From Hyphomonadaceae bacterium (lineage in GTDB: Bacteria; Pseudomonadota; Alphaproteobacteria; Caulobacterales; Hyphomonadaceae): DNA of 64,000 nt. The notes below the pieces were generated by a model. It saw nothing but the letters and a program-made list of their open reading frames with translations. It was not told the origin of the DNA and searched no databases. The stretch is taken from assembly GCA_024742355.1 (NCBI GenBank), contig JANSYM010000010.1, positions 62,001 through 126,000 of the forward strand, in the 5' to 3' direction. Positions 1 to 8,471 of this stretch are shown here, piece by piece (the stretch's first letter is position 1; every line of letters begins with the position of its first letter). The position numbers were made by a program, and so were the translations under genes.

Positions 1-77
1 AGCCGAAGAATGGCGATCTGGCGCCGATTGATTTGTTGCGCCGACGCTATCGCCACGAAATGGGGCTGATGAATTAG
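1..77 (+). CDS. 3' end of an unidentified coding sequence
   Basis: Reading from base 3, one frame stays open to a TAG at 75-77 and ends in RRRYRHEMGLMN. The other two forward frames hit stops inside this stretch, so this is probably the C-terminal tail of a gene that begins left of the window. Only about 24 residues are visible, with no diagnostic motif, so the product cannot be named. The next gene on the same strand begins about 55 bases downstream. Confidence 0.45.
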   Translation, partial: PKNGDLAPIDLLRRRYRHEMGLMN

Positions 78-131
78 GCGAGATTTGCTAGGTTGGGCTG
101 GTCCTGGGGCCAGCTCAACGAGGATTTCGCC

Positions 132-680
132 GTGTTTGACTTTCAACCTCACCTGACGGGTGACCTCATAGACCTGCAACCAGCGACCGAAGCGGATTTC
201 GAGCCGCTCTTCGCGGTTGCCTCTGATCCCGAAATCTGGGCGCAGCACACGGTTCGGGATCGCTGGAAAGAAGACGTTTTTCGCAAGAATTTCGACGATG
301 CTCTGGCCGATCAGGGCGGCATGGTCGCACGTGAACGCGCGAGCGGAGACGTGGTCGGTTTCTCGCGCTTCTCGCAAATGTTTGTCGGCCCGGATGATAT
401 GGAGATTGGCTGGACATTCCTCGCCCGCAGGCTCTGGGGTGGGCGCTATAATCGCGACATGAAGCGCAGCATGCTGGCCCACGTCCTGGCGACGTTTCCG
501 CGCGCTTTGTTCCGGGTTGCAGAGGACAATCCGCGCTCGCGCCGGGCAATGGAGAAGATCGGCGGACGCCTGATCGATTGGCATGCGACCATTGAATATG
601 GCGGTGTCAGCCATCCCTATATTGCCTATGAAATCACCCGCGAAATATTTGCCAATGGGGGTTTTGAGACGCCCCGATAG
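132..680 (+). CDS. GNAT family N-acetyltransferase (RimJ/RimL type)
   Basis: A protein of about 182 residues with the GNAT layout, predicted to move an acetyl group from acetyl-CoA to an amine; the substrate is unknown. The acetyl-CoA-binding region is read in EIGWTFLARRLWGGRYN, followed by AEDNPRSRRAMEKIGG, the usual C-terminal GNAT segment. I chose the GTG at 132 because AGGA lies 7 bases upstream. An in-frame TTG at 93 would add 13 residues but has no obvious ribosome binding site. The gene appears to be transcribed alone, ahead of the lysozyme-like gene. Confidence 0.85.
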   Translation: MFDFQPHLTGDLIDLQPATEADFEPLFAVASDPEIWAQHTVRDRWKEDVFRKNFDDALADQGGMVARERASGDVVGFSRFSQMFVGPDDMEIGWTFLARRLWGGRYNRDMKRSMLAHVLATFPRALFRVAEDNPRSRRAMEKIGGRLIDWHATIEYGGVSHPYIAYEITREIFANGGFETPR

Positions 681-751
681 TGGCGAATATTTGAAGCAAC
701 AGGTATTTAGCGTATGATGGCGGCATGGTGGGCCCTGAATAGGAGGCTATC

Positions 752-1303
752 ATGCGTTTTGTATTGCTCATTTTGTTTCTCGGACTGCTTTGGGTTTCCG
801 GCTGGATCTATGGCAGTCTCAAACCCGCGCCGGACGCATTGGTGGCGCCGGTTGAAGGCTTGTTATCGGACGAGGAAGCGTCGACAGATGTTCCGGTCGA
901 AGACGTGGTGAACGCTGCTGATCCGGATGCGGTCGACACGCCAGACCCAGACCTTCCACTAGAGCCGGACGTCGCGCTGGATCCTGACCCGCCCGCGGCA
1001 AACGCCTCGCTCGATCAGCTGCGCACATGGATCGGTGAAGCGCGCGCCACGCATCCCTATGCAGAAAGCGAGCAACGCATGTTCGATGTGATGATGTGCG
1101 AGTCCGGCGGGCGCGCGGATGCCGTCAATCCGGCCGGGCCTTATACCGGCCTGTTCCAATATTTTGAGACGACCTGGAACGGCGAGTGGAACCAGTATCG
1201 CGGCAATGATGTGTTCGATGCCCGGTCACAGATCTTTGCCACAGCCCTGGCATGGAGCCTCGGCATGCAGAGTCATTGGGGGTGCTATGACAGCACGCAT
1301 TAG
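752..1303 (+). CDS. Secreted lysozyme-like / SLT-type cell-wall protein
   Basis: 183 residues. A hydrophobic N-terminus (RFVLLILFLGLLWVSGWIYG) acts as signal or anchor. Next comes an acidic, proline-rich linker (about residues 25-85) full of DPD and PDP steps. The C-terminal domain (about residues 110-180) has MMCESGGRADAVNP with a likely catalytic Glu, then GPYTGLFQYFETTW, the pattern of lysozyme-fold transglycosylase and resuscitation-factor-like domains. Two Cys, in MMCESG and near the end (WGCYD), could form a disulfide. A strong AGGAGG precedes the ATG. It probably cleaves or remodels peptidoglycan in the periplasm. It converges with phaC, leaving 7 bases between stops. Confidence 0.78.
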   Translation: MRFVLLILFLGLLWVSGWIYGSLKPAPDALVAPVEGLLSDEEASTDVPVEDVVNAADPDAVDTPDPDLPLEPDVALDPDPPAANASLDQLRTWIGEARATHPYAESEQRMFDVMMCESGGRADAVNPAGPYTGLFQYFETTWNGEWNQYRGNDVFDARSQIFATALAWSLGMQSHWGCYDSTH

Positions 1304-1310
1304 AGACGCG

Positions 1311-3242
1311 TCAGACCTGCGCTGGCCAGCCGGGGGGCATCTGGAGGCTCTGCTTCGCCTTCTTCTTTTTCATCGGCTTACCCGCGGACGGTGACGTTCC
1401 GTCAGAATAGGGACCCGCAGGTTTCTTGCCCGCAGCAATGTCCGACAGTTTGAGCGCCGCATATTGCCCGGGCGCGGACCCGAGCTTATGGTTTTTCGGC
1501 TTTACGGCATCGATTTTCTTGCCGGATAGCGGCTTCAGCCATTCCCACCAGCTCGGCCACCAGGAGCCTGGAAGCTCCTCGGCGCCGGAGAGCCAACGGC
1601 CGGGATTCTCCGGCAGGTCGCCATTCACCCAATGCTGGTATTTCTGCGCGTCAGGATGATTGATCACGCCGGCAATATGTCCCGACCCGGCCAGCGTGAA
1701 GCGAACTGGCCCGCCAAAATTCTGCGCGCCTTTATAGATCGAGTGCCAGGGGCAGATATGGTCCGACCGTCCAGCCTGGATGAAGACCGGAATCTTGATG
1801 TCTGACATCGAGACCGGATCGCCCAGCACCTTGAACTTGCCGCGCGAGAGCTGGTTCTTGTTGTAGAAGCTTTTCAGATATTTCTTGTGCGTCGGACCTG
1901 GAATATTGGTCTGGTCAGCATTCCAGTAGAGCAGATCGAACGGCCGCGGCTGTTTGCCCATCATGTAATTGTCGACGACATAGCGCCAGACCAGATCCGC
2001 CGGCCGCAGCCAGTTGAACGTCTCGCCCATCATCTCGCCTGGCATGATGCCATTATGCTCTTCGATGACATTGTCGATCTGGGTGAGGGAGTCTTCCTGC
2101 GTGAAGATTTTCAGCTCACCGGCGAGATCGAAATCAGATTGCGAGGCGAAATAGGTCGCTGACTTGATCCGCTTGTCACCGGTCTGTCCCATATGCGCGA
2201 GGGCGCTGGAAAGCAGCGTGCCGCCAATGCAATAGCCGACCGTGTTGACCTTTTTGACGCCGGCTTCCTTGGTCACGGCATCGACCGCCGCGTGGATGCC
2301 CTGTTCGATATAATCGTCCCAGCCATAATCCTTGGTCTCGTCATCGGCGGAGCGCCAGGACACGACGAACGTATTCACGCGCTTGGACAGCAACCACCGG
2401 ATCATCGAATTCTCAGGCTGCAGATCGAGAATGTAGAATTTGTTGATCCAGGGCGGGAAGATCAGCATCGGCGTCTCGCGCATCTTCTTGCGCGTCGGGT
2501 TGTAGTGGATCACCTCGATCAGCTTGTTGCGGAAGACCACTTTGCCTTTCGCCGTCGCGACATTCTTGCCGACTTCAAACGCTTCTTCGTCGGTTTGCGT
2601 GATCGCCAGGCGCCCATCGCCGCGCTGCATGTCGCCGCGGGCATTGCGCAGGCCGTCCAGCACGCTTTGGCCATTTGTCTCGATCATCGCGCGGATCGCG
2701 GCCGGATTGGTGGCCAGCATATTGGTCGGCGACATCGCATCCGTGAACTGGCTGAGATAGTAGCGCGCTTTCAGCTTGGTCGTCTCGTCGAGCTCGTCCG
2801 AAACCGAATCGACCAGGCCTTGCAGCCATTCGGCGTTCAGCATCCAGGCCCGGCGCATGAAATTGAAAGTCGGATTGGCTTCCCATTCCGGATCGGCGAA
2901 ACGGCGATCCCTGGGCAAGGGCGTGCCGCTGGCCATGGACTGGAACAGATTCATCCAACCCTGGAACAGGGTCATCATCGCATGGCCGGACTTTTCCGGA
3001 TTGCGGATGAGCGCGGCGCCAATCTTGGCCTGGGCCTCGAGGCCGCCATAAGGATCGGCCTGACCCGGTGCTGGCGGACGGAAATCCGAGCCATTCAGCG
3101 AGTCAGTCAGCAGCCCCTGGGCCTCTTGCAAGGCCTGCATCAGGTTGCCGGCCATCACCTGCAAAGTTTCCGAATTCATATCGGAAAATGCATCCGGGAG
3201 CGTGCTCGCCCCAAAATTATCAAAGTTTCTACCTTTGGTCAT
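1311..3242 (-). CDS. phaC: Class I poly(3-hydroxyalkanoate) synthase
   Basis: 643 residues, the usual size of class I PhaC. The enzyme polymerises (R)-3-hydroxyacyl-CoA into intracellular polyester granules. The N-terminal part carries the PhaC-N region. The alpha/beta-hydrolase core has the lipase-like box GYCIGG with nucleophile Cys338, Asp494 in AGRSDHICPW and His522 in GSGHIAGV, a complete catalytic triad. The tail is lysine-rich (KPMKKKKAKQ). No phaR, phaE, phasin or phaAB gene is next to it, so the rest of the pathway must be elsewhere. It diverges from the lipoprotein gene at 3326 across 83 bases. Confidence 0.96.
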   Translation of the reverse strand: MTKGRNFDNFGASTLPDAFSDMNSETLQVMAGNLMQALQEAQGLLTDSLNGSDFRPPAPGQADPYGGLEAQAKIGAALIRNPEKSGHAMMTLFQGWMNLFQSMASGTPLPRDRRFADPEWEANPTFNFMRRAWMLNAEWLQGLVDSVSDELDETTKLKARYYLSQFTDAMSPTNMLATNPAAIRAMIETNGQSVLDGLRNARGDMQRGDGRLAITQTDEEAFEVGKNVATAKGKVVFRNKLIEVIHYNPTRKKMRETPMLIFPPWINKFYILDLQPENSMIRWLLSKRVNTFVVSWRSADDETKDYGWDDYIEQGIHAAVDAVTKEAGVKKVNTVGYCIGGTLLSSALAHMGQTGDKRIKSATYFASQSDFDLAGELKIFTQEDSLTQIDNVIEEHNGIMPGEMMGETFNWLRPADLVWRYVVDNYMMGKQPRPFDLLYWNADQTNIPGPTHKKYLKSFYNKNQLSRGKFKVLGDPVSMSDIKIPVFIQAGRSDHICPWHSIYKGAQNFGGPVRFTLAGSGHIAGVINHPDAQKYQHWVNGDLPENPGRWLSGAEELPGSWWPSWWEWLKPLSGKKIDAVKPKNHKLGSAPGQYAALKLSDIAAGKKPAGPYSDGTSPSAGKPMKKKKAKQSLQMPPGWPAQV

Positions 3243-3325
3243 CAGACCGACACTCGCTATTCTGTGCGAACCTATATAAGACTAAACAGCTTTGGGATTT
3301 ATGAGTCCAGCGAGGGAAATTATTG

Positions 3326-3730
3326 ATGCGCGCTGTTATTTTCGTAACGTTTGCCCTTTTGGCGGGCTGTTCCAGCTCGTTTGAGAAGGTCAAGACGATG
3401 CGCGCCCAGGCACCGGACTGGTACGAAGCGCGCAAAGTGGAGTTTCGAGGCGAGGGCTATCCGAGCCTGGCATCGATCCCCGAAACGGCCGCCGATTACA
3501 ACCCGAAGCGCAAGCTGGAATTGTCGGAAGCGGATGTTCGCGCGGCTTTGGTCCTGTTCAATAGCGACCCGCGTGCGAAAGCCGCGGTCGAGACGCCTGA
3601 GGCCATGCTGGCCTGGGCGCGCGAGGTGCGGCGAGCGGTGGAGGGGCGGCTTCCCGCCCCCGACTTCATGACCGACGCCGAGGTGGACGAAATCAAGGCG
3701 CGTTTCAGCGTGCCGCGCGCCCGCCTCTAG
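3326..3730 (+). CDS. Small hypothetical lipoprotein
   Basis: 134 residues. The N-terminus MRAVIFVTFALLAGCSSS is a lipoprotein signal with lipobox LLAGC, so the mature protein should be lipid-anchored at about Cys15. The remainder is soluble, charged and without recognisable catalytic residues. I placed the start at ATG 3326; an in-frame TTG immediately before it is unlikely to be used. It lies 34 bases upstream of the alaC-like gene on the same strand and may be co-transcribed with it. Function unknown. Confidence 0.75.
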   Translation: MRAVIFVTFALLAGCSSSFEKVKTMRAQAPDWYEARKVEFRGEGYPSLASIPETAADYNPKRKLELSEADVRAALVLFNSDPRAKAAVETPEAMLAWAREVRRAVEGRLPAPDFMTDAEVDEIKARFSVPRARL

Positions 3731-3764
3731 ACCCAGATATTCAAGTATGATGGAGATCCGCACC

Positions 3765-4982
3765 ATGAGCGGAGAATTTCACAAGATCAGGCGCTTGCCG
3801 CCTTACGTTTTCGAACAGGTCAATCGCCGCAAGGCTGAACTGCGCGCCAATGGTGCCGACATTATCGACCTCGGCATGGGCAATCCGGACATGCCGGCGC
3901 CGCCGCATGTCATTGCCAAGCTGGCCGAAACGGCCGCCAAGCCAAACGTGCACGGCTATTCCGCCTCGCGCGGTATTCCGGGCCTGCGCCGCGCGCTGGT
4001 CGACTATTATGATCGCCGCTTCGGGGTGAAGCTCAACAAGGACCGGGAAGTGGTTGTCACGCTCGGCTCCAAGGAAGGGTTTGCCAACCTCGCCCAGGCG
4101 ATTACCGCACCCGGCGATGTCATCCTGGCGCCAGATCCATCTTATCCTCTTCACCATTTCGGCTTCATCATGGCCGGCGCTTCAATCCGCGCGATTCCGG
4201 CACCGACGCCGGAGGCGTATCTGTCCGGAATCAGTAAGGCGATCCGCTATTCCGTGCCGCCGCCGACGGCGATGGTGCTGTGCTATCCGTCCAATCCGAC
4301 AGCAGATGTCTGTGATCTCGACTTCTACAAGGACGCTGTGGCGCTGGCGAAGAAGCATGATCTCTATATCCTCTCCGACCTCGCTTATAATGAGATCTAT
4401 TTCGATGAGCCGACGCCGTCCATCCTGCAGGTCAACGGGGCCAAGGACATCGCGGTCGAGACCACGACCATGTCCAAGACCTATTCCATGGCGGGTTGGC
4501 GGATCGGGTTCGCGGCCGGTAATGAGCGCCTGATCGGCGCGCTGGCGCGGGTGAAATCCTATCTCGATTATGGTGCTTTCACGCCGATCCAGGTTGCTGC
4601 GTGCGCCGCGCTCGACGGGCCGCAGGATTGTGTCGACGAATATCGCAGCACGTATAAATCACGCCGCGATGTCCTGATCGAGAGTTTCGGACGCGCCGGG
4701 TGGGAGATACCGAGCCCGTCTGCATCCATGTTCGCCTGGGCGAAAATTCCGCCACAATGCGGCGACATGCGCAGCCTGGAATTCGCGCTCAAGCTGATGA
4801 ACGAAGCCGAGGTCGCGGTCGCGCCGGGCGCCGGGTTTGGTGAGCATGGTGACCGACATGTACGCATTGCCCTGGTAGAAAACGAGCAACGCATCCGACA
4901 GGCCGCCCGAAACGTGAAGCGGTTCCTTGCCAAAATGGATGATGGCGGGCAAAGCGAGGCCCTGCAAAGGACGGGATCGTGA
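3765..4982 (+). CDS. alaC: AlaC-like glutamate-pyruvate (class I/II) aminotransferase
   Basis: About 405 residues, fold-type I PLP aminotransferase. It closely follows the E. coli AlaC pattern: RLPPYVF near the start, DIIDLGMGNPD, HGYSASRGIPGLRRA, FPSNPTA-like CYPSNPTAD, and SKTYSMAGWRIGF with the PLP-binding lysine at about Lys238. Relatives are often labelled LL-diaminopimelate aminotransferase, but the AlaC match favours alanine synthesis from pyruvate and glutamate. ATG 3765 has GGAG 9 bases upstream; an earlier in-frame ATG at 3747 is less well placed. The stop overlaps the GTG start of hom by 4 bases, so the two are translationally coupled. Confidence 0.9.
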   Translation: MSGEFHKIRRLPPYVFEQVNRRKAELRANGADIIDLGMGNPDMPAPPHVIAKLAETAAKPNVHGYSASRGIPGLRRALVDYYDRRFGVKLNKDREVVVTLGSKEGFANLAQAITAPGDVILAPDPSYPLHHFGFIMAGASIRAIPAPTPEAYLSGISKAIRYSVPPPTAMVLCYPSNPTADVCDLDFYKDAVALAKKHDLYILSDLAYNEIYFDEPTPSILQVNGAKDIAVETTTMSKTYSMAGWRIGFAAGNERLIGALARVKSYLDYGAFTPIQVAACAALDGPQDCVDEYRSTYKSRRDVLIESFGRAGWEIPSPSASMFAWAKIPPQCGDMRSLEFALKLMNEAEVAVAPGAGFGEHGDRHVRIALVENEQRIRQAARNVKRFLAKMDDGGQSEALQRTGS

Positions 4983-6262
4983 AAACAGTAAAATTGGGAA
5001 TTGCAGGCCTCGGCCATGTCGGCTGCGGGTTGATAGAGCTGGTCGAGCGCCAGGCGGAATTGCGTCTGCCCGGCAAAGTCGAGATTGTCGGCGTGTCGGC
5101 GCGCAGCAAGAGTCGCAACCGGCCAGTCGATATTTCAGGATATCGCTGGTTCGATGACGCCGCTGAGCTCGCCACTGACCCGGAGGTCGATGTCTTTGTC
5201 GAGCTGATGGGCGGTTCCGACGGTCCGGCCAAGGTCGCTGTCGAAGAAGCGCTTAAGGCCGGCAATCATGTCGTCACGGCAAACAAGGCGCTGATCGCCA
5301 TGCATGGCCAGGATCTGGAATCCCTGGCTCAGGCGAATGATGTTGATTTGATGTTTGAAGCGGCCGTCGCCGGCGGCGTACCCGTGGTGCGGGTGCTGCG
5401 CGACTCGCTGACCGGGGTCTCGATCCAGCGTGTGTCCGGCATTCTTAACGGCACCTGCAACTATCTCACCACAGAGATGCTCGAGACCGGGCGTTCTTAT
5501 GATGAAGTGCTGGAAGAAGCCCAGCGCCTTGGCTATGCCGAAGCTGACCCAACGCTTGATGTGTCCGGCATGGACGCTGCGCACAAGGCGGCCATTCTTG
5601 CCTCGATCGCTTTCACCGCTGACCTCGACTTCAGCAAGGTCTCTGTGAAGGGCGTGGATACGGTTGAACTGATCGACCTGACCCTCGCCGACCGCCTGGG
5701 CCTGCGCATCAAACTGATCACCGAAGGCATCGCCACAGATGATGGCGTCGTTTGCCGTGTCGCGCCTCTGGCCATGCCTGTCGACCATCCGCTGGCACGA
5801 GTAAACGGAGCCCTCAACACGGTCCGCGTCGAAGGCGACCCACTTGGCGCGGTGACGCTGACCGGACCGGGCGCTGGCCCGGGACCGACGGCGAGTGCCG
5901 TCATGGGCGACATCGCCAAACTGTTCACGCCGACCGCACGTAGCCCGTTCGGACGCGCCGCGCACCACAAATCCCGCAAATTTGTCGCTGCTGAATCTGC
6001 GGAGCGTTCGGCATTCTTCTTGCGTGTCAGACTGGCCGACCGATCCGGTGCACTGGCCAGCCTGACCGAAGCGCTCGCCAGTCACGGCGTGTCGGTCGAC
6101 AAGCTGCTGCAGGAGTCAGCTGATGACAGCGATGTCTCGCCTGTTGCCATTGTTACGCATGTGTGTTCTCGCGGGGACATCGATGCTGCCAGCGCCAGGG
6201 TGTCCGATCTGGAAGCCAGTGTTGGTGCGCCGCAGGTCATTCCGATCGATGCGGCAAAGTAA
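4979..6262 (+). CDS. hom: Homoserine dehydrogenase
   Basis: 427 residues, a monofunctional enzyme without an aspartokinase domain. It reduces aspartate semialdehyde to homoserine for threonine and methionine synthesis. Visible parts are the NAD(P)-binding GIAGLGHVGCGL at the start, the catalytic-domain signature GILNGTCNYLTTEM, AEADPTLDVSGMDAAHK, and a C-terminal ACT domain (from about residue 345, VRLADRSGALASLTEAL) that normally mediates threonine feedback. It starts with GTG and overlaps the preceding aminotransferase gene by 4 bases. glpX follows after 40 bases, probably in the same transcript. Confidence 0.96.
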   Translation: MKTVKLGIAGLGHVGCGLIELVERQAELRLPGKVEIVGVSARSKSRNRPVDISGYRWFDDAAELATDPEVDVFVELMGGSDGPAKVAVEEALKAGNHVVTANKALIAMHGQDLESLAQANDVDLMFEAAVAGGVPVVRVLRDSLTGVSIQRVSGILNGTCNYLTTEMLETGRSYDEVLEEAQRLGYAEADPTLDVSGMDAAHKAAILASIAFTADLDFSKVSVKGVDTVELIDLTLADRLGLRIKLITEGIATDDGVVCRVAPLAMPVDHPLARVNGALNTVRVEGDPLGAVTLTGPGAGPGPTASAVMGDIAKLFTPTARSPFGRAAHHKSRKFVAAESAERSAFFLRVRLADRSGALASLTEALASHGVSVDKLLQESADDSDVSPVAIVTHVCSRGDIDAASARVSDLEASVGAPQVIPIDAAK

Positions 6263-6302
6263 GGTTTTGAGCTGGGCCAGGAGTGGCCTGGGGGAGTGAA
6301 AG

Positions 6303-7256
6303 ATGAGTGAGAGCATTCTGATTCCGCATCTGGCGGATGCGATGGTGCGGGTAACAGAAAAAGCGGCGATTGCAGCGGAAACGCTGGCTGGACGCGGGGA
6401 CGAGAAAGCCGCTGACGCCGCTGCCGTCGACGCGATGCGCACGGCGTTCAACGCGGTCGATTTCCAGGGCCGTGTCGTGATTGGTGAAGGCGAACGCGAC
6501 GAAGCTCCCATGCTTTATATTGGCGAGGAAGTCGGCACCGGAAACGGGCCTGAAATCGACATTGCGCTCGACCCGCTCGAAGGCACGACTCTGACCGCAA
6601 AAGCGATGGCAAATGCGCTCGCCGTCCTGGCGATTGCACCGCGCGGCGGCCTGCTCTTTGCGCCGGACACTTACATGCAGAAAATCGCCATTGGCCCCGG
6701 CTATGAAGAGGGCGTGATCGACCTCGACGCGACGCCTGCAGAGAACATCACCTCCCTGGCCAAGGCCAAAGGCGTCGATGTTTCAGCGATGACGGCCTGT
6801 GTGCTCGATCGTCCGCGCCACGCCGACATTATTGACAGCTTGCGGGAAGCCGGCGCGCGCATTCATCTGATCTCAGATGGCGATGTGGCCGGTGTCATCA
6901 ACACGACCAATCCAAGCACCGGGATCGACATGTATGTCGGCTCTGGCGGCGCGCCGGAAGGTGTGCTGGCTGCCGCTGCACTCAAATGTGTCGGCGGACA
7001 GATGCAGGGCCGTCTGATTTTCCGCAATGATGATGAACGTCGCCGCGCCGACCGCACCGGCATCACCGATTATGACAAGAAGTATGACCTGCACGAGCTG
7101 GCCTCCGGCGAGACCGTATTCTGCGCCACCGGTGTCACCAAAGGCGGCCTGGTCGACGGTGTCGTGCGCAATGGCAGTCAGATCGAAACCGATACGCTGG
7201 TCATGAGCAGCGCCGACGGCATGGTCCGCAAGATCAAGAGCTGGCACCGGATTTAG
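6303..7256 (+). CDS. glpX: Fructose-1,6-bisphosphatase class II
   Basis: 317 residues. GlpX-type enzymes hydrolyse fructose 1,6-bisphosphate (some also sedoheptulose 1,7-bisphosphate) in gluconeogenesis. The metal and phosphate motifs are clear: GEGERDEAPML and the DPLEGTT box. No class I enzyme is seen here, so this may be the main gluconeogenic phosphatase. GGGGAG precedes the ATG. Its TAG shares 4 bases with the TAA of the convergent AraC-type gene, leaving no room for an intrinsic terminator between them. Confidence 0.95.
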   Translation: MSESILIPHLADAMVRVTEKAAIAAETLAGRGDEKAADAAAVDAMRTAFNAVDFQGRVVIGEGERDEAPMLYIGEEVGTGNGPEIDIALDPLEGTTLTAKAMANALAVLAIAPRGGLLFAPDTYMQKIAIGPGYEEGVIDLDATPAENITSLAKAKGVDVSAMTACVLDRPRHADIIDSLREAGARIHLISDGDVAGVINTTNPSTGIDMYVGSGGAPEGVLAAAALKCVGGQMQGRLIFRNDDERRRADRTGITDYDKKYDLHELASGETVFCATGVTKGGLVDGVVRNGSQIETDTLVMSSADGMVRKIKSWHRI

Positions 7257-8338
7257 GCCGACAGTTTCAATTTTGAGCTCAGGTCCTGGCCGATAGATCG
7301 TGCGTCTTCGACGCGCGGTTCGGGCTGAACGTGCATCGTCAATGGGCTGAACACGCGTTGCGTTACTGGGAACAGTGCCCCGGGGCTGTTGCCATAGGCG
7401 CGCTGGATCGCCCGGTTGAAATTGGCGCCGGTGGAAAATCCGTAGCGCTCGGAGACGGCGCGAACACTGCCACGTTCTTGGCTTGTGCGGGACAGATCCA
7501 TCACTGCTTTGAGTGCCCGGCGATCCATAATGTAACTGCGCACGCCGCCATGCGCTTCAAACATCCGGAACAATGAGGCGCGCGAGACACCGAATTGATC
7601 GAGGATGGTTCTGACGCCGATTGAGGGCGATGCGAGATGGGTCTCGATATAGACGCAAATCCGGTCGAACAATACATCACGGGCGTGTTTCCGGATGTCA
7701 CAATGCTGCGCCTCGGGATCGAACGCGAGCCGCACATAGGCCAGCAATCGATCGATCGCGTTCGCGGGCAACAAGGTCTCGACCCGTTTGAGATAGCCAA
7801 ATACTGTCTCCATCTCGACTTGAAGACGGTTGCCAATATAGGTTGCCGCCGAGAGCTCCAGAAACCGGGTGTGGCGGGCTGAATCGAACCCAATTCGCGA
7901 CTTTGGCAGGTATATCGATTGCAACAGACCGCCATGCCGGACGCCTTCGCGCGGCAATTCAACATCCATCAGATAGACAGAGCCAGGTCTGCGCTGGATC
8001 GACGTGTGGTCGAAATGGCCCAATGAGTGGCCACGCACAAACCGGTGGAGCACCAGATAGGCGTCGAGTGGATTAAATTGTCTGGACGTTCGTCGACCCA
8101 CGATCGAGAAATTCGCCTCAGACTCGACCAGCAGACAGCCATTCACCTGCCAGCTGCGTTTCCTGAAGAAGCCCGGGTCGCCATTCTGTTCCGTCGGTGT
8201 GGTGGCCAGCGACGCGATGGCAAGATCATGCGCGGCTTCCATCGTCACGTCCAAATGGCTGGAGGTTACGGGAACCAGGTTCTCAGACGTCTTTGCAGAC
8301 GTGGTGATCAGGCTTGGACGGAACACTCTTGCTTTCAC
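7253..8338 (-). CDS. AraC family transcriptional regulator
   Basis: Up to 361 residues. The C-terminal third (about residues 225-325) holds an AraC double helix-turn-helix: GVSRASLFRMFEAHGGVRSYIMDRRA and then VRAVSERYGFSTGANFNRAIQRAYGNSPG. The N-terminal part resembles AraC-type ligand-binding regions and has no identified ligand. The start is uncertain: GTG 8338 gives the longest form, while ATG 8242 would remove 32 residues; neither has a convincing ribosome binding site. It diverges from recJ. The target genes cannot be told from the sequence. Confidence 0.82.
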   Translation of the reverse strand: MKARVFRPSLITTSAKTSENLVPVTSSHLDVTMEAAHDLAIASLATTPTEQNGDPGFFRKRSWQVNGCLLVESEANFSIVGRRTSRQFNPLDAYLVLHRFVRGHSLGHFDHTSIQRRPGSVYLMDVELPREGVRHGGLLQSIYLPKSRIGFDSARHTRFLELSAATYIGNRLQVEMETVFGYLKRVETLLPANAIDRLLAYVRLAFDPEAQHCDIRKHARDVLFDRICVYIETHLASPSIGVRTILDQFGVSRASLFRMFEAHGGVRSYIMDRRALKAVMDLSRTSQERGSVRAVSERYGFSTGANFNRAIQRAYGNSPGALFPVTQRVFSPLTMHVQPEPRVEDARSIGQDLSSKLKLSA

Positions 8339-8471
8339 TATTCTACTTGCCCAGGCGCTGCGTGCCCGTGGTCACTCTAGCCTTCAAATCGAGGCAAATC
8401 CTTGTCACCGAGTCTCAAACTGGGCCGCTGGTCGTTTGCGTGCAGCCGCGTTCCGGCTCATAAGCGCCTCC

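Noticed and set aside
2193-3326. A 377-codon forward frame opposite phaC
   Set aside because: It is fully antisense to a clear PHA synthase and its translation is rich in His, Arg, Gln and Asp, typical of a GC-rich shadow frame.
8199-8471. A 91-residue N-terminal extension of RecJ
   Set aside because: It runs antisense into the AraC gene and has no RecJ-like sequence; the ATG at 8472 begins the conserved part.
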